Positions 11,098-21,045 are shown, counted from the first letter of the stretch. The stretch: 64,000 nt of DNA from Pseudothioclava nitratireducens (GCF_029210495.1 NZ_JARGDK010000005.1:124001-188000); one strand, 5' to 3'. The notes: generated by a model not told the origin, from the letters alone. Program-made: numbers and translations.

Positions 11098-12465
11098 ATG
11101 GCGAAGAAAGACAAAGATCTCAAGGACGAGATCGCCAAGCTGAAGGCACGGGTCAAGAAGCTCAAGACCCGGCTCGATGCGACGAAAGGCAAGGCCAAGA
11201 AGAAGGCCAAGGCCACGAAGCCGTTGATCTCGCCGCTGGCCCCCGCCAGCTTCCCCCAGCTTCCGGTGATCGAGGGTGTCGAGTTCGCCTCGGCCGCTGC
11301 GGGCGTCAAGTATCAGGGCCGCACTGATGTGATGCTGGCCAGGATCGCGCCCGGTTCGGCGATTGCCGGGGCCTTCACGACCTCGTCGACGCGGGCGGCC
11401 TGTGTGCTCGACTGCGAAGCCAAGCTGAAGAAGCGCGGCGCGGCGGACTCGACCGACGGCGCTGCAATCATTGTGAACTCCGGGAACGCCAACGCCTTTA
11501 CCGGCGACAATGGCCGCGCCTCGGTGGATGCGGTGACGGGCGCCGTGGCGGATGCGCTGGGCGTTCCGGCCTCGCGGGTGTTCTCCAGTTCGACCGGCGT
11601 GATCGGTGAGCCGCTGCCGCATGACCGGATCATCGCCAAGATCGGTGAGTTGGGCGGCGCGCTGGATGCGGGCGGCATGGAGGGTGCTGCGCGCGCCATC
11701 ATGACCACCGACACTTTCCCGAAAGGCGCTTGTGCCGAGGTTCTGGGCGATGGTGGCACCATCAAGATCGCGGGGATCGCCAAAGGGTCGGGGATGATCG
11801 CGCCGAATATGGCGACGATGCTGGTTTACCTGTTCACCGACGCGTCGATATCGCAGCGCAATCTGCAAAAGATGCTTTCGCGCCAAGTGGATGGCACCTT
11901 CAACGCGATTACCGTGGACAGCGACACCTCGACCTCGGACGCGCTGATCTTGGCGGCCACGGGCAAGTCGGCGGCAGCGCCGATTACCGATATGCGCTCC
12001 AAGGTCGCCAAGGATTTCGAAGCCGCGCTGCGTGCCGTGATGACCGACCTCGCGCAGCAGGTCGTCAAGGATGGCGAAGGCGCCACGAAATTCGTGGAGA
12101 TCCGCGTGACCGGGGCCGAGACCGCAGCCGATGCGCATAAGGTGGGGATGGCGATTGCCAACTCGCCGCTGGTCAAGACGGCCATCGCCGGTGAGGATGC
12201 GAACTGGGGCCGGATCGTCGCGGCGGTCGGCAAGTCCGGCGCCAAGGCGGATCGTGACCGTCTGTCGATCTCCTTCGGGGACATTCTCGTCGCCGAGAAG
12301 GGCTGGCGGGTGCCGGATTATTCGGAAGAGGCCACCTCGGCCTATATGAAGAACGCGGAACTGGTGATCGGCGTCGATCTGGGGCTCGGCAAGGCGGCCA
12401 AGACCGTCTGGACCTGCGACCTTACCTATCGCTACATCGAGATCAACGCGGATTACCGTTCGTGA
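11098..12465 (+). CDS. argJ: Glutamate N-acetyltransferase / N-acetylglutamate synthase ArgJ with lysine-rich N-terminal extension
   Basis: A 455-residue bifunctional arginine-biosynthesis enzyme. It transfers acetyl from N-acetylornithine to glutamate and may also use acetyl-CoA. ArgJ is made as a precursor that cleaves itself at an Ala-Thr bond. The motif KGSGMIAPNMATMLVY is present, with the new N-terminal nucleophile at T240. The first 40 or so residues (starting MAKKDKDLKDEIAKLKARV, then KGKAKKKAKATK) form an extra lysine-rich, probably coiled-coil segment before the usual ArgJ start. The ATG at 11098 has AGGGG 4 bases upstream; an ATG at 11086 is less well supported. The stop overlaps the GTG start of mutT. 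Confidence 0.95.
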   Translation: MAKKDKDLKDEIAKLKARVKKLKTRLDATKGKAKKKAKATKPLISPLAPASFPQLPVIEGVEFASAAAGVKYQGRTDVMLARIAPGSAIAGAFTTSSTRAACVLDCEAKLKKRGAADSTDGAAIIVNSGNANAFTGDNGRASVDAVTGAVADALGVPASRVFSSSTGVIGEPLPHDRIIAKIGELGGALDAGGMEGAARAIMTTDTFPKGACAEVLGDGGTIKIAGIAKGSGMIAPNMATMLVYLFTDASISQRNLQKMLSRQVDGTFNAITVDSDTSTSDALILAATGKSAAAPITDMRSKVAKDFEAALRAVMTDLAQQVVKDGEGATKFVEIRVTGAETAADAHKVGMAIANSPLVKTAIAGEDANWGRIVAAVGKSGAKADRDRLSISFGDILVAEKGWRVPDYSEEATSAYMKNAELVIGVDLGLGKAAKTVWTCDLTYRYIEINADYRS

Positions 12466-12860
12466 AGCTGGTTCTTGTCTCTGCGGTTGCGCTCATCGAT
12501 CCCGATGGGCGCATCCTTCTCGCACAGCGCCCCGAGGGCAAGTCGCTTGCGGGTCTGTGGGAGTTTCCGGGCGGCAAGGTCGAGCCCGGTGAAACCCCCG
12601 AAGCCTGCCTGATCCGCGAATTGCACGAAGAACTGGGGATCAATACCTTTGAAAGCTGTCTCGCGCCGCTGACATTCGCCAGCCACAGCTACGACGATTT
12701 CCACCTGCTGATGCCGCTTTTCGCCTGCCGGAAATGGACCGGGATCGTCACCCCGCGCGAGGGCCAAAAGCTCGCCTGGGTGCGTGCAACCGACCTGAAA
12801 ACCTATCCGATGCCGCCAGCGGATGAACCTTTGATCCCGATCTTGCGCGACTGGCTGTGA
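12462..12860 (+). CDS. mutT: 8-oxo-dGTP diphosphatase MutT
   Basis: A 132-residue Nudix hydrolase. The Nudix box is complete: GGKVEPGETPEACL followed by IRELHEELGI. MutT hydrolyses 8-oxo-dGTP before it can be incorporated into DNA. The GTG start (12462) overlaps the argJ stop codon as GTGA, so the two are translationally coupled. The coupling of an arginine enzyme with a nucleotide-pool cleaner is a conserved arrangement in this bacterial group as far as I recall. A long hairpin terminator follows. Confidence 0.93.
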   Translation: MKLVLVSAVALIDPDGRILLAQRPEGKSLAGLWEFPGGKVEPGETPEACLIRELHEELGINTFESCLAPLTFASHSYDDFHLLMPLFACRKWTGIVTPREGQKLAWVRATDLKTYPMPPADEPLIPILRDWL

Positions 12861-12870
12861 AAAACGGGCG

Positions 12871-12907
12871 AAATCCCGCCATTTCACGACGAAATCGCGG
12901 GGTTTTG
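12871..12907 (+). terminator. Terminator of argJ-mutT
   Basis: AAATCCCGC pairs with GCGGGGTTT (one G-U pair). Inside it ATTTC pairs with GAAAT around an ACGAC loop, and TTTTGTTT follows. The element begins 10 bases after the mutT stop. Confidence 0.85.
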
Positions 12908-12918
12908 TTTCCTTTTCA

Positions 12919-12948
12919 TTAACGATTTCTCCCTAACCTTGGTATAAA
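12919..12948 (+). promoter_or_regulatory. Housekeeping-type promoter of the 45-residue protein gene
   Basis: TTAACG (12919-12924), an 18-bp spacer and TATAAA (12943-12948), with a TGG extended -10 just before it. The predicted transcript start is about 15-20 bases before the small gene's start codon. Confidence 0.6.
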
Positions 12949-12968
12949 TCGGCTTGGGAGGATGTCAC

Positions 12969-13106
12969 ATGCTGCGAACCATCACTGTTGGTAGTTGTGT
13001 TTCGGTACAGGGCACGTTTGAAGCCCAGCTCGACAATGGAAATATCGTGATCCGCGTTGGGAACAGCCTGTTCACGGGCCGCCCAATCGTAAAAAATGCC
13101 GCCTGA
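12969..13106 (+). CDS. Small conserved-looking protein, 45 residues, function unknown
   Basis: A short open frame of 46 codons beginning MLRTITVGSCVSVQGTFEAQ and ending FTGRPIVKNAA. GGGAGG lies 7 bases before the ATG, a good promoter lies at 12919-12948, and a terminator hairpin overlaps its stop codon. This complete transcription unit is the main evidence that it is real. The composition suggests a small beta-rich soluble protein with one cysteine (C10) and no membrane segment. I have the impression of similar 45-47 residue proteins in other Rhodobacterales but cannot verify it. No function can be assigned. Confidence 0.75.
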   Translation: MLRTITVGSCVSVQGTFEAQLDNGNIVIRVGNSLFTGRPIVKNAA

Positions 13107-13117
13107 GGCGGCCTTTT
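13098..13117 (+). terminator. Terminator overlapping the stop codon of the 45-residue protein gene
   Basis: GCCGCC and GGCGGC flank the TGA stop codon as a 6-bp stem, followed by CTTTT. The stop codon forms the loop. Confidence 0.75.
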
Positions 13118-13133
13118 GCATCTCGGCGCAATC

Positions 13134-13155
13134 AAAAGGGGGCCTCTCGGCCCCC
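13134..13155 (-). terminator. Terminator of the rimP-nusA-infB operon
   Basis: On the minus strand a GGGGGCC / GGCCCCC stem (13138-13155, 4-base loop) runs into TTTT. It lies a few bases after the infB stop. Confidence 0.8.
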
Positions 13156-13162
13156 TCTTTCA

Positions 13163-15679
13163 TTACAGCGAACGTTCGACTTCTTCGCGCTCGAAAATCT
13201 CGATGACATCGCCCGGACGGATGTCGTCGTAATTCTCGAAGGCCATGCCGCATTCCTGACCGGACTGCACCTCTTTGACCTCGTCCTTGAAGCGCTTGAG
13301 CGTCTTGAGCGTGCCCTCGTGGATCACCACGTCTTCGCGCAGCAGGCGCACGCCAGCCGAACGGCGGGCAACGCCTTCGGTGACGATACAGCCAGCCACC
13401 TTGCCGACGCCCGTGACCTTGAAGACTTCCTTGATCGACGCGTAGCCGATGAAGTTTTCGCGGATCTCGGCCGAGAGCAGGCCCGAGGCCGCCGCTTTGA
13501 TGTCGTCCACCAGATCGTAGATGATCGAGTAGTAGCGGATCTCGACGCCCTTCTGGTTGGCGGCAGCCCGTGCCGGCGCGTTGGCCCGCACGTTGAAGCC
13601 GATAACCGGCGCGCCCGAGGCTTCGGCCAGACCGATATCGGATTCGGTAATGGCGCCGACGCCCGAATGCAGCACGCGCACGCGCACCTCTTCGTTGCCG
13701 ACCTTCTCGAGCGCCTGAACGATGGCCTCGGCAGAGCCCTGCACATCGGCCTTCACCAGAACCGGCAGTTCGGCGACATTCTCGTCCGCCTTGGCCTTGG
13801 CCATAAGCTGTTCAAGCGTGGTCGCGGCACCGGCGGCGGCGCGTTTATCCTTAGCGGCCTGCTCGCGGTAATCCGCGATCTCGCGGGCCTGCGCCTCGGT
13901 CTCGACGACGTTGAGCACATCACCCGCTTCGGGCGTACCGTTCAGGCCGAGCACCTCGACCGGGACCGACGGACCCGCTTCGTCGACGCGCTCGCCTTTG
14001 TCGTTGATCAGCGCGCGCACCTTGCCCCATTTCTCGCCGACGACGAAAATATCGCCGCGCTTGAGCGTGCCGTGCTCGATGAGAACCGTCGCAACCGGGC
14101 CACGGCCCACGTCAAGCTTGGCCTCGATGACAGCGCCTTGAGCCGCACGGGTCGGGTTAGCCTTGAGTTCGAGGATCTCGGCCTGAAGCGCGATGGCTTC
14201 GAGCAGGTTGTCGAGGCCTTTGCCGGTCTTGGCCGACACTTCGACGGTCTGAACCTCGCCGCCCATCTCTTCGACGACAACTTCATATTGGAGAAGCTCG
14301 GTGCGCACTTTCTGCGCGTTCGCTTCGGGCTTGTCGCATTTGTTGATCGCAACGATCATCGGAACGCCAGCCGCCTTGGAGTGGTTGATCGCCTCGATGG
14401 TCTGCGGCATGACCGAGTCATCGGCGGCCACCACGAGCACCACGATATCGGTGACATTCGCACCGCGCGCGCGCATCGAGGTAAAGGCCGCGTGGCCGGG
14501 GGTATCGAGGAAGGTCAGGACCGCGCCGCTCTCGGTGGTCACCTGATAGGCGCCGATATGCTGCGTGATGCCGCCAGCCTCGCCCGACACGACATTCGCG
14601 TTGCGGATCGCATCCAGCAGCGAGGTCTTGCCGTGGTCGACGTGGCCCATGATCGTGATGATCGGCGGGCGCGATTCCAGATCTTCGGGCTTGTCCTCGA
14701 CCGAATCAATCACCTGTTCCACGTCGGCATCCGACACGCGCACAGCCTTGTGGCCGAATTCGTCGATGATGAGTTCGGCGGTATCGGCGTCGATGGTCTG
14801 GTTGCCCGTCACCATCATGCCCATCTTCATCAGTGCTTTGACCACATCGGCGCCGCGCTCGGCCATCCGGTTGGCCAGTTCCGAGACCATAATGGTTTCG
14901 GGAAGCTGCACTTCGCGGACCATCTTCTCGGCGCGTTGCGAGCCGCCCATGGCTTTCTGCCGGGCTTTCTCTTGTTTGCGCTTCATCGCGGCGAGCGAGC
15001 GCTGACGCCCGTCCCCACCCGAGAGCGCGTCGTTCAGCGAGAGCTTACCCGAACGGCGGTTGTCGTCACGGCCTTTGCCGCGTGCATCACGCTCGGGCGC
15101 GCGATCGGTGCGCTCACGGTCGGTCTTGCGCGGACCGGTGGTCGAGACGCCCTTGGTCGCCGCGCGCGCAGCCGCGGCCTCGGCCGCAGCCTGATCGGCG
15201 GGCTCTTCGGCTTTCGGGGCCTTGCGGATTTCTTCTTTCTTCTGAGCACGTTGCTCGGCCTCGCGGGCCTTGCGCTCGTCCTCTTCGGCCTTCAGGCGCA
15301 GCGCTTCCTCGCGTTCGCGATCTTCACGCTCTTTCGCCTCTTGCTCGGCACGACGACGCTCACGCTCTTCCTCGCGGGCCTTTTCCTCGGCCTCACGGGC
15401 GGCGGCCTCTTCGACCTCACGCGCTTTCGCGGCTTGCAGCGCCTTCAGGCGGCGCTCCATCTCGGCATCGGAAATGCCAGCGGGACGTTTCGAGGGATCG
15501 CCCGCAGCCGGTTTGCCCGTGCTTTTCGCCGGGGCGACGCCCGGCTTGGGCACGACCACCTTCTTGCGTTTGGTCTCGACCACCACGTTCTTCGTCCGAC
15601 CGTGGGAGAAGCTTTGCTTCACCTGACCGGGGCGCGCACCGCCGAGACCGAGGGGTTTTTTGCCGTCACTATCGCTCAT
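13163..15679 (-). CDS. infB: Translation initiation factor IF-2
   Basis: An 838-residue GTPase that brings initiator tRNA to the 30S subunit. After a short IF2 N-terminal motif comes a long charged region rich in Glu, Arg and Ala (about residues 75-160). The G domain follows, with [14 protein letters not shown] near residue 345, [15 protein letters not shown], and NKCDKPEAN. The C-terminal domains II-IV end in EREEVERSL. The ATG at 15679 overlaps the upstream ylxR-like gene's stop by 4 bases. It is the last gene of the rimP-nusA-ylxR-infB operon. The opposite strand is open for 828 codons, treated as a shadow. Confidence 0.99.
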   Translation of the reverse strand: MSDSDGKKPLGLGGARPGQVKQSFSHGRTKNVVVETKRKKVVVPKPGVAPAKSTGKPAAGDPSKRPAGISDAEMERRLKALQAAKAREVEEAAAREAEEKAREEERERRRAEQEAKEREDREREEALRLKAEEDERKAREAEQRAQKKEEIRKAPKAEEPADQAAAEAAAARAATKGVSTTGPRKTDRERTDRAPERDARGKGRDDNRRSGKLSLNDALSGGDGRQRSLAAMKRKQEKARQKAMGGSQRAEKMVREVQLPETIMVSELANRMAERGADVVKALMKMGMMVTGNQTIDADTAELIIDEFGHKAVRVSDADVEQVIDSVEDKPEDLESRPPIITIMGHVDHGKTSLLDAIRNANVVSGEAGGITQHIGAYQVTTESGAVLTFLDTPGHAAFTSMRARGANVTDIVVLVVAADDSVMPQTIEAINHSKAAGVPMIVAINKCDKPEANAQKVRTELLQYEVVVEEMGGEVQTVEVSAKTGKGLDNLLEAIALQAEILELKANPTRAAQGAVIEAKLDVGRGPVATVLIEHGTLKRGDIFVVGEKWGKVRALINDKGERVDEAGPSVPVEVLGLNGTPEAGDVLNVVETEAQAREIADYREQAAKDKRAAAGAATTLEQLMAKAKADENVAELPVLVKADVQGSAEAIVQALEKVGNEEVRVRVLHSGVGAITESDIGLAEASGAPVIGFNVRANAPARAAANQKGVEIRYYSIIYDLVDDIKAAASGLLSAEIRENFIGYASIKEVFKVTGVGKVAGCIVTEGVARRSAGVRLLREDVVIHEGTLKTLKRFKDEVKEVQSGQECGMAFENYDDIRPGDVIEIFEREEVERSL

Positions 15680-16305
15680 GCCGTCTTCGTATCCTTCATG
15701 GCGGATTTGCCGCCGTCCTGCTTGCGCAAACCCGCAAGCCTTGCCGCTTCTCTTATGACACGCGGAGTGAGTCCGCCAGCCGCAAGCGCGCCGTGTATGG
15801 CATGATCGCGGCCGAAAGCCAAACCCAATTCAGCGCTTGTCAGGCAGCCAAACCAACGCCCGCCTTCGGGTGTCCATAGCTTGCCTTTGCCTCGCTCTGA
15901 TCCGTCCGAGGCTTGGAGAAGAACCTTAGCCCGTCCCTCGGACAGCCAGCCCTTCACTTTTTCAAATCCGACAACAGCTTTGCCGGACTTGCGCACCAGA
16001 GAGATAAGCTCGACCACGCGTTTCGCAAGCCCCTCCTCGACCAGATCGGCCAAGTTTTCCGGGGTTTTTGCGGGCGCTTTGGCCGCGCGGGCGAACATGC
16101 CCTTGGCCGCCGCCTTCTCGATGATGTCGCGATCAGCCGTGACCCAGATCCCCCGGCCCGGCAGTTTTTCTGCCAGATCCGGGTAGATCGTGCCGTCAGG
16201 GCCCAGGACGAAACGCACAAGACCTTGCTTGGGCTGCACGTCACCCGTGACGATGCAGCGCCGTTCCGGCCCCTCTTGCGTGTTGTCCTTGCCCCCTCGG
16301 GTCAT
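15676..16305 (-). CDS. YlxR-type RNA-binding protein fused to an L7Ae-like domain
   Basis: A 209-residue protein between nusA and infB. The N-terminal part (about residues 10-85) is a YlxR/DUF448 domain with [19 protein letters not shown] and [11 protein letters not shown]. The C-terminal part (about 90-190), with [15 protein letters not shown], resembles the ribosomal L7Ae/L30e fold. In Bacillus the two domains are separate proteins (YlxR and YlxQ) encoded between nusA and infB; here they are joined, as in many alphaproteobacteria. Known or proposed roles are RNA binding and transcription control. The gene overlaps the infB start and lies 14 bp from nusA. Confidence 0.85.
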   Translation of the reverse strand: MTRGGKDNTQEGPERRCIVTGDVQPKQGLVRFVLGPDGTIYPDLAEKLPGRGIWVTADRDIIEKAAAKGMFARAAKAPAKTPENLADLVEEGLAKRVVELISLVRKSGKAVVGFEKVKGWLSEGRAKVLLQASDGSERGKGKLWTPEGGRWFGCLTSAELGLAFGRDHAIHGALAAGGLTPRVIREAARLAGLRKQDGGKSAMKDTKTA

Positions 16306-16319
16306 CGCTTATCCGAGGC

Positions 16320-17930
16320 TCAGGCCTCGGCCTCCTCGTCGGCTTCGCCTTCGACCTCTTCGGCCTCGAGCTCGGTCGGGTCGACCCAGCCAAGCTGAAT
16401 GCGAGCGGTCATGACGAGGTTCTGCGCCTCTTCGAGCGAAACGTCGAAGGGCTCGAGAATGCCGTCATCCTTGACGCGCTGGCCATCGACGGTGGTCCAA
16501 CCACCGGCGAGTTCCCAGTCCGCGCAGGTTGCGAAATCTTCGAGCGTCTTCACGCCGTCCTTGGCGAGCGCCTCGATCATCTGCGGGGTCAGACCTTCGA
16601 ACTCCACCAGCGAGTCCTCGACGCCCAGTTCGCGTGCGACTTCCATCGCCTTGCGGTTCTGTTCCTCGATGAAGTCGCGGGCACGGGCCTGAAGCTCTTC
16701 GGCGGTGCCTTCGTCCACACCCTCGATCGAAAGCAGTTCGTCGAGATCGACATAGGCGACTTCTTCGAGCGAGGTAAAGCCCTCGGCCACGAGAAGCTGC
16801 GCGAAGAATTCGTCGAGATCCAGCGCTTCAACGAAGAGCTTGGTGCGCTCGGCGAACTCGGCCTGACGACGCTGCGATTCCTCGGCTTCGGTCAGGATGT
16901 CGATATCCAGACCGGTCAGCTGCGAAGCCAGACGCACGTTCTGACCACGGCGACCGATGGCGAGCGAAAGCTGCTCGTCGGGCACCACGACTTCGATCTT
17001 GCCGGCTTCCTCGTCGATCACGACCTTCGACACTTCGGCCGGTTGCAGCGCGTTCACGAGGAAGGTCGCCTGATCTTCGTTCCACGGAATGATGTCGATC
17101 TTCTCGCCCTGAAGCTCGCCAACAACGGCCTGTACGCGCGAGCCGCGCATACCGACACAGGCGCCGACCGGGTCGATCGAGTTGTCGTGGCTGATCACGC
17201 CGATCTTCGCGCGCGAGCCCGGATCGCGGGCCACGGCCTTGATCTCGATGATGCCGTCATAAATCTCCGGCACTTCCATCTTGAACAGTTCCGCCATGAA
17301 TTGCGGGTCGGTGCGCGACAGGAAGATTTGCGGGCCACGGGCCTCGCGGCGCACGTCCTTGACATAGGCGCGGATGCGGTCGTTCGGGCGATAGCTCTCG
17401 CGGCCGATCTTTTCGTTACGGCGCAGGATGGCTTCGCCACGGCCCACATCGACGATGATGTTGCCGTATTCCTCGCGCTTGACGGTGCCGTTGATGATGG
17501 TGCCGACGCGGTCCTTGAACTCTTCGTATTGGCGGTCACGCTCGGCCTCACGGACCTTTTGCAGGATCACCTGTTTCGCCGATTGCGCAGCGATGCGGCC
17601 CAGATCGACCGGCGGAACCTCGTCCACGATCTCGTCGCCGATTTGCGGGTCGGCAAGGTATTGCTTCGCCTGCTCGACGGTCAGCTCGGCCTGATAGTTT
17701 TCCAGTTCCTCATCGGCGACCACGGTGCGCACGCGGGTAAAGGTGGCGCGGCCGGTCTTGCGGTCGATCGAGACGCGGATATCCATCTCCGAGCCGTAGC
17801 GCGACTTGGCGGCGCGGGCGAGACTGTCCTCCATCGCCTGGATCACCAGATCCGGGTCGATCATCTTCTCGCGGGCCACAGCCTCGGCGGTTTGCAGCAG
17901 TTCCAACTGGTTGGCAGAGGTGATTGCCAT
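16320..17930 (-). CDS. nusA: Transcription termination/antitermination factor NusA
   Basis: A 536-residue RNA polymerase-associated factor. In order: the NusA N-terminal domain, an S1 domain (about 130-200), KH domains with [20 protein letters not shown], and two C-terminal helix-hairpin-helix repeats around [20 protein letters not shown] and [15 protein letters not shown]. The tail is acidic and glutamate-rich. NusA modulates pausing, intrinsic termination and ribosomal RNA antitermination. It is second in the operon, 3 bp after rimP. The operon leader contains a terminator-like hairpin, a natural target for NusA feedback. Confidence 0.99.
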   Translation of the reverse strand: MAITSANQLELLQTAEAVAREKMIDPDLVIQAMEDSLARAAKSRYGSEMDIRVSIDRKTGRATFTRVRTVVADEELENYQAELTVEQAKQYLADPQIGDEIVDEVPPVDLGRIAAQSAKQVILQKVREAERDRQYEEFKDRVGTIINGTVKREEYGNIIVDVGRGEAILRRNEKIGRESYRPNDRIRAYVKDVRREARGPQIFLSRTDPQFMAELFKMEVPEIYDGIIEIKAVARDPGSRAKIGVISHDNSIDPVGACVGMRGSRVQAVVGELQGEKIDIIPWNEDQATFLVNALQPAEVSKVVIDEEAGKIEVVVPDEQLSLAIGRRGQNVRLASQLTGLDIDILTEAEESQRRQAEFAERTKLFVEALDLDEFFAQLLVAEGFTSLEEVAYVDLDELLSIEGVDEGTAEELQARARDFIEEQNRKAMEVARELGVEDSLVEFEGLTPQMIEALAKDGVKTLEDFATCADWELAGGWTTVDGQRVKDDGILEPFDVSLEEAQNLVMTARIQLGWVDPTELEAEEVEGEADEEAEA

Positions 17931-17933
17931 TGC

Positions 17934-18518
17934 TCAGGTCTCCTCGTCGGGGGAATCTGTTTCGATTTCGTCGAATTGGGTTTCATCAATCGCGCCCGAA
18001 GCCTTCTTCTGGCGCAGCACTTCCGCGATCAGCTCATCAGTCAGGACAAGCTTGGCATCCGAGAGCCAATCGAATTGCAGGCCGATCACGACCTCCTCAC
18101 CGTTGTTCTCGATCTCGATCAGAACCTCGTCGCCCTCGGTGCCGCGCAGCACGCCTTTGAAGCGGCGGCGACCGTCGATTTGCTCGCTGGTCTCGATCTT
18201 GACCTCGTAGCCTTCCCAGGCGTCGAAATCCTTGAGCCGCGTCAGCGGGCGGTCGATGCCGGGCGAGGAAACCTCGAGGTGATAGTTCTCGTCGATCGGG
18301 TCCTCGACATCGAGCACAGCCGAAACGGCCGTCGAGATCGCGGCGCAATCATCCACGTCGATGCCGCCGTCGGGGCGGTCGGCCATGATCTGAAGCGTGG
18401 CGGTCTTGCCGCCTTGCAGCCGAAGACGCACAAGTTCGAAGCCCAGACCTTCGATGGTCGGGGTCACGATATCGGCCAGACGCCGGTCGATGGCGGTTTT
18501 GGCGATGAGGTCGGTCAT
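17934..18518 (-). CDS. rimP: Ribosome maturation factor RimP
   Basis: A 194-residue protein needed for 30S subunit maturation. The family signatures are [40 protein letters not shown] and [15 protein letters not shown], followed by the C-terminal SH3-like domain and an acidic tail. It is the first gene of the operon with nusA, the ylxR-like gene and infB. Its ATG comes about 15 bases after the end of a hairpin plus T-run, so expression of the whole operon depends on read-through or a promoter upstream of that hairpin. Confidence 0.96.
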   Translation of the reverse strand: MTDLIAKTAIDRRLADIVTPTIEGLGFELVRLRLQGGKTATLQIMADRPDGGIDVDDCAAISTAVSAVLDVEDPIDENYHLEVSSPGIDRPLTRLKDFDAWEGYEVKIETSEQIDGRRRFKGVLRGTEGDEVLIEIENNGEEVVIGLQFDWLSDAKLVLTDELIAEVLRQKKASGAIDETQFDEIETDSPDEET

Positions 18519-18533
18519 GGGGTCCGATCCCTT

Positions 18534-18563
18534 AAAAACAAAAAACGGGCCTGCGCGGCCCGT
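18534..18563 (-). terminator. Terminator-like hairpin in the rimP-nusA operon leader (possible attenuator)
   Basis: On the minus strand ACGGGCC / GGCCCGT form a 7-bp stem with a 5-base loop, followed by TTTTTTGTTTTTAAG and then the rimP start. It could be the pip terminator. Because a good promoter (18618-18646) lies between pip and the hairpin, it may also act as an attenuator in the leader. Confidence 0.75.
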
Positions 18564-18617
18564 TACATTCTTCCGGTGGGCGCCGGGTTTGGACCCCAGC
18601 GCGCCGCTGTTGAGGGG

Positions 18618-18646
18618 GATATAGTCGAGAAGCCCCGAGTCTGCAA
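18618..18646 (-). promoter_or_regulatory. Predicted promoter of the rimP-nusA-infB operon
   Basis: On the minus strand TTGCAG (18641-18646), a 17-bp spacer and TATATC (18618-18623). It gives a leader of about 90 bases that includes the terminator-like hairpin before rimP. Confidence 0.55.
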
Positions 18647-18674
18647 GCGACTTGTGCGCGGCGGGCCTGTGCCC

Positions 18675-19643
18675 TCAGTCCCGCAGGCGGTTCATCGCCG
18701 CCACGAGCCCCGCGCTGATCCCGGCCTCGGACAGAGCATGTCCCGCCGCTGGCACCATGTGAAGCCGCGCCTTGGCCCAGCCCTCCGCGAGACGCCACGC
18801 AGAGATCGGCGGGCAAATCATGTCCATGCGGCCCTGCACGATCGTCGCCGGGATATGTTCGATCCGGTGGCGTTCACGCAGGATTTGGCCTTCCTCGATA
18901 AAGCAGCGATGGGTGAAATAGTGGTTCTCGAGCCGGGCGAAAGCGCGGGCATAATCAGCCGGGGCCTCGCCCACGAGCCCGTCGAAATCGACCGTGGCCA
19001 GCGCATTTTCCCACATCGCCCATGAGCGCGCATAGCGCGCCTCGGTCGCGTGGTCGCCGCTGAACAGATGCCGGTTATAGGCGGCGATCAGGTCATGCTG
19101 CTCCTCGGTCGGGATCGGACGCAGGAACTGGCGCCACAGATCGGGGAAGAACTGCCCCGCGCCACCGCCATAGAACCAGTCGAGTTCACTCTGCTGGGCA
19201 AGGAACACGCCACGGAGCACCAGCGCTTCGACCCGCGAAGGATGCGATTGCGCGTAAAGCAGCGCGAGCGTCGCCCCCCAGCTTCCGCCGAACACGATCC
19301 AGCCGTCGATGCCGAGAAGCTCGCGGATCAGTTCCATGTCGTTGATCAGGTGCTGCGTCGTGTTCGCCGTGACGCAGGCATGGGGCTTGGACAGCCCGCA
19401 GCCACGTTGATCGAACAGCACGATCCGGTAGTGCTCCGGATCGAATAAGCGCCGCATCGCGGGGCTCGATCCGCCGCCCGGCCCCCCGTGGCACACCACC
19501 ACAGCCGGACCCTCGGGATTGCCCGATTGCTCGACATAGACCCGGTGCCCATCGCCCACATCGACCATGCGCCGGTCGAAAGGTTCGATCGACGGGTAGA
19601 GAAATGCGCCGGATGTGCGCTTTTGCCCTGCGGTTCTGTCCAT
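18675..19643 (-). CDS. pip: Proline iminopeptidase (alpha/beta hydrolase)
   Basis: A 322-residue serine peptidase that removes N-terminal proline. Visible features are the oxyanion motif [10 protein letters not shown], the Pip signature [13 protein letters not shown], the nucleophile elbow [13 protein letters not shown], and a C-terminal histidine in [10 protein letters not shown]. The ATG at 19643 is preferred by family length. There is no ribosome site, and TATAGT lies 6 bases upstream, so the message could be nearly leaderless. A GTG at 19679 is the alternative. The gene is divergent from ubiG. Confidence 0.92.
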   Translation of the reverse strand: MDRTAGQKRTSGAFLYPSIEPFDRRMVDVGDGHRVYVEQSGNPEGPAVVVCHGGPGGGSSPAMRRLFDPEHYRIVLFDQRGCGLSKPHACVTANTTQHLINDMELIRELLGIDGWIVFGGSWGATLALLYAQSHPSRVEALVLRGVFLAQQSELDWFYGGGAGQFFPDLWRQFLRPIPTEEQHDLIAAYNRHLFSGDHATEARYARSWAMWENALATVDFDGLVGEAPADYARAFARLENHYFTHRCFIEEGQILRERHRIEHIPATIVQGRMDMICPPISAWRLAEGWAKARLHMVPAAGHALSEAGISAGLVAAMNRLRD

Positions 19644-19710
19644 GATCGGACTATATAACGGGAAATCGGCGCCCGCCACGGGGGGCGCGCAGGAAGTGCA
19701 GAGGATAGCG

Positions 19711-20454
19711 ATGGCTCAGGCGACGAACACGATCGACCCGGCGGAAGTGGCTAAATTCGAGGCGATGGCCGCCGAATGGTGGGACCCGAATGGCAAGTTC
19801 AAACCTCTGCACATGCTCAACCCCTGCCGCCTGGACTACATCACCCAGCAAATCGCCGCCCAGTTCGGGCGCGACCTGACGGCCCCGCGCCCGTTCGAGG
19901 GGCTGCGCCTCTTGGATATCGGCTGCGGCGGGGGGCTGTTGTCCGAGCCCATGGCGCGGCTCGGTGCGACGGTCGTCGGCGCGGATGCCGCCGAACGCAA
20001 CATCCCCGTTGCGAAGCTACACGCCGAGCAATCCGGGCTCGAAATCGACTACCGCCACATGGCCGCCGAGGATATCGCCGCCAAGGGCGAACGTTTCGAC
20101 ATCGTGCTGGCGATGGAGATCATCGAGCATGTCGCCGATCCGCAGGGTTTCACCGACACCTGTGCAGAGCTTTTGAACCCCGGCGGGCTGATGCTCATGT
20201 CCACGCTCAATCGCAACGCCAAGAGCTACATGATGGCGATCATCGGGGCCGAGCATGTGATGCGGTGGCTGCCGAAGGGCACGCATGAATGGTCGAAATT
20301 CGTGACCCCGGATGAGCTCTTCGAACTGATCGGCAAGGCGGGACTCGATGCGGTGGACCGCAAGGGGATGGTGTTCAACCCGATCACGTGGCGCTGGTCG
20401 CTCTCGGATCGGGATCTGAGTGTGAACTATGTCACCGCAAGCGTGAAACGATAG
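19711..20454 (+). CDS. ubiG: Ubiquinone biosynthesis O-methyltransferase UbiG
   Basis: A 247-residue SAM methyltransferase. It contains [19 protein letters not shown] and NPCRLDYI at the N-terminus, the SAM-binding motif [16 protein letters not shown], and the UbiG signatures [11 protein letters not shown] and [14 protein letters not shown]. UbiG catalyses both O-methylation steps of ubiquinone synthesis. The ATG at 19711 follows GAGGAT. The upstream extension of the frame crosses the pip promoter region and is not used. An intergenic repeat follows the stop codon. Confidence 0.96.
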   Translation: MAQATNTIDPAEVAKFEAMAAEWWDPNGKFKPLHMLNPCRLDYITQQIAAQFGRDLTAPRPFEGLRLLDIGCGGGLLSEPMARLGATVVGADAAERNIPVAKLHAEQSGLEIDYRHMAAEDIAAKGERFDIVLAMEIIEHVADPQGFTDTCAELLNPGGLMLMSTLNRNAKSYMMAIIGAEHVMRWLPKGTHEWSKFVTPDELFELIGKAGLDAVDRKGMVFNPITWRWSLSDRDLSVNYVTASVKR

Positions 20455-20498
20455 GCCACGGGGGCGCTGCCCCCGCACCCCCGGGATATTTATGGCAG
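20455..20498 (+). repeat. Rhodobacterales-type intergenic repeat, copy 1
   Basis: Immediately after the ubiG stop, GGGGGCGCTGCCCCC is followed by CACCCCCGGGATATTTATGG. The first half is a perfect GC hairpin that can act as a terminator. The tail is shared with copies at 42521-42574 and 49065-49108. Confidence 0.65.
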
Positions 20499-20508
20499 AT
20501 TGAGAGGG

Positions 20509-21045
20509 TTATTTCGCCTTGGGGCGGAAGGCGACGATCTTGGCCGGGTCGGTCTCGATGCGCGCCGCGCCGATAAGGTCGAGGCAGTAGGGCACGGCGG
20601 CAAAGACCGCGTTGAGGCAGGTCGCGATCGCCGAAGGTTTGCCCGGCACCATGATGATGAGCGACTTGCCCGCGATCCCCGCCGATTGGCGCGACAGGAT
20701 CGCCGTCGGCACTTCGAGAAGCGAGGCGCGGCGCATCTCTTCGCCAAAGCCTGCCAGTTCCTTTTCAATCACGTCGGCGCAACCTTCCGGCGTTTCATCC
20801 CGTGGCGCAGGGCCGGTGCCGCCGGTCACGAGGATCAGGTCGGCTTCGGCGGCGACCAGTTCGCGCAGTTTGGCCGCCACGCTGTCGCGCCCGTCGGGGA
20901 TGATGTGCCGCTCGATCTCGAGCGGCGAGGTCACGACCGCGCGCAGGTAGTCCTCGCAGCCCGGACCGCCCTTGTCCTCGTATTCGCCGCGGCTGGCGCG
21001 GTCGGACACGGTAACGATAGCGGCCCTGGGCTGCGAAACGCTCAT
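20509..21045 (-). CDS. mog: Molybdopterin adenylyltransferase (MogA/MoaB family)
   Basis: A 178-residue protein with the MoCF-binding domain. It contains [20 protein letters not shown], the catalytic loop [16 protein letters not shown], and the late motif [13 protein letters not shown]. It activates molybdopterin by adenylylation before molybdate insertion. MoaB and MogA cannot be separated with confidence from sequence alone. The start overlaps the argG stop by 4 bases on the same strand, so the two genes are cotranscribed, although their pathways are unrelated. Confidence 0.9.
   Translation of the reverse strand: MSVSQPRAAIVTVSDRASRGEYEDKGGPGCEDYLRAVVTSPLEIERHIIPDGRDSVAAKLRELVAAEADLILVTGGTGPAPRDETPEGCADVIEKELAGFGEEMRRASLLEVPTAILSRQSAGIAGKSLIIMVPGKPSAIATCLNAVFAAVPYCLDLIGAARIETDPAKIVAFRPKAK

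Noticed and set aside
13319-15805. Plus-strand 828-codon frame opposite infB
   Set aside because: Antisense shadow of a conserved gene, with low-complexity composition and no family resemblance.
18575-18612. tRNA-like T-arm in the rimP leader (GGGTTTGGACCCC)
   Set aside because: No acceptor, D or anticodon arms surround it.
17043-19025. Plus-strand 660-codon frame opposite nusA, rimP and part of pip
   Set aside because: Crosses several conserved minus-strand genes and the intergenic terminator; composition artefact.
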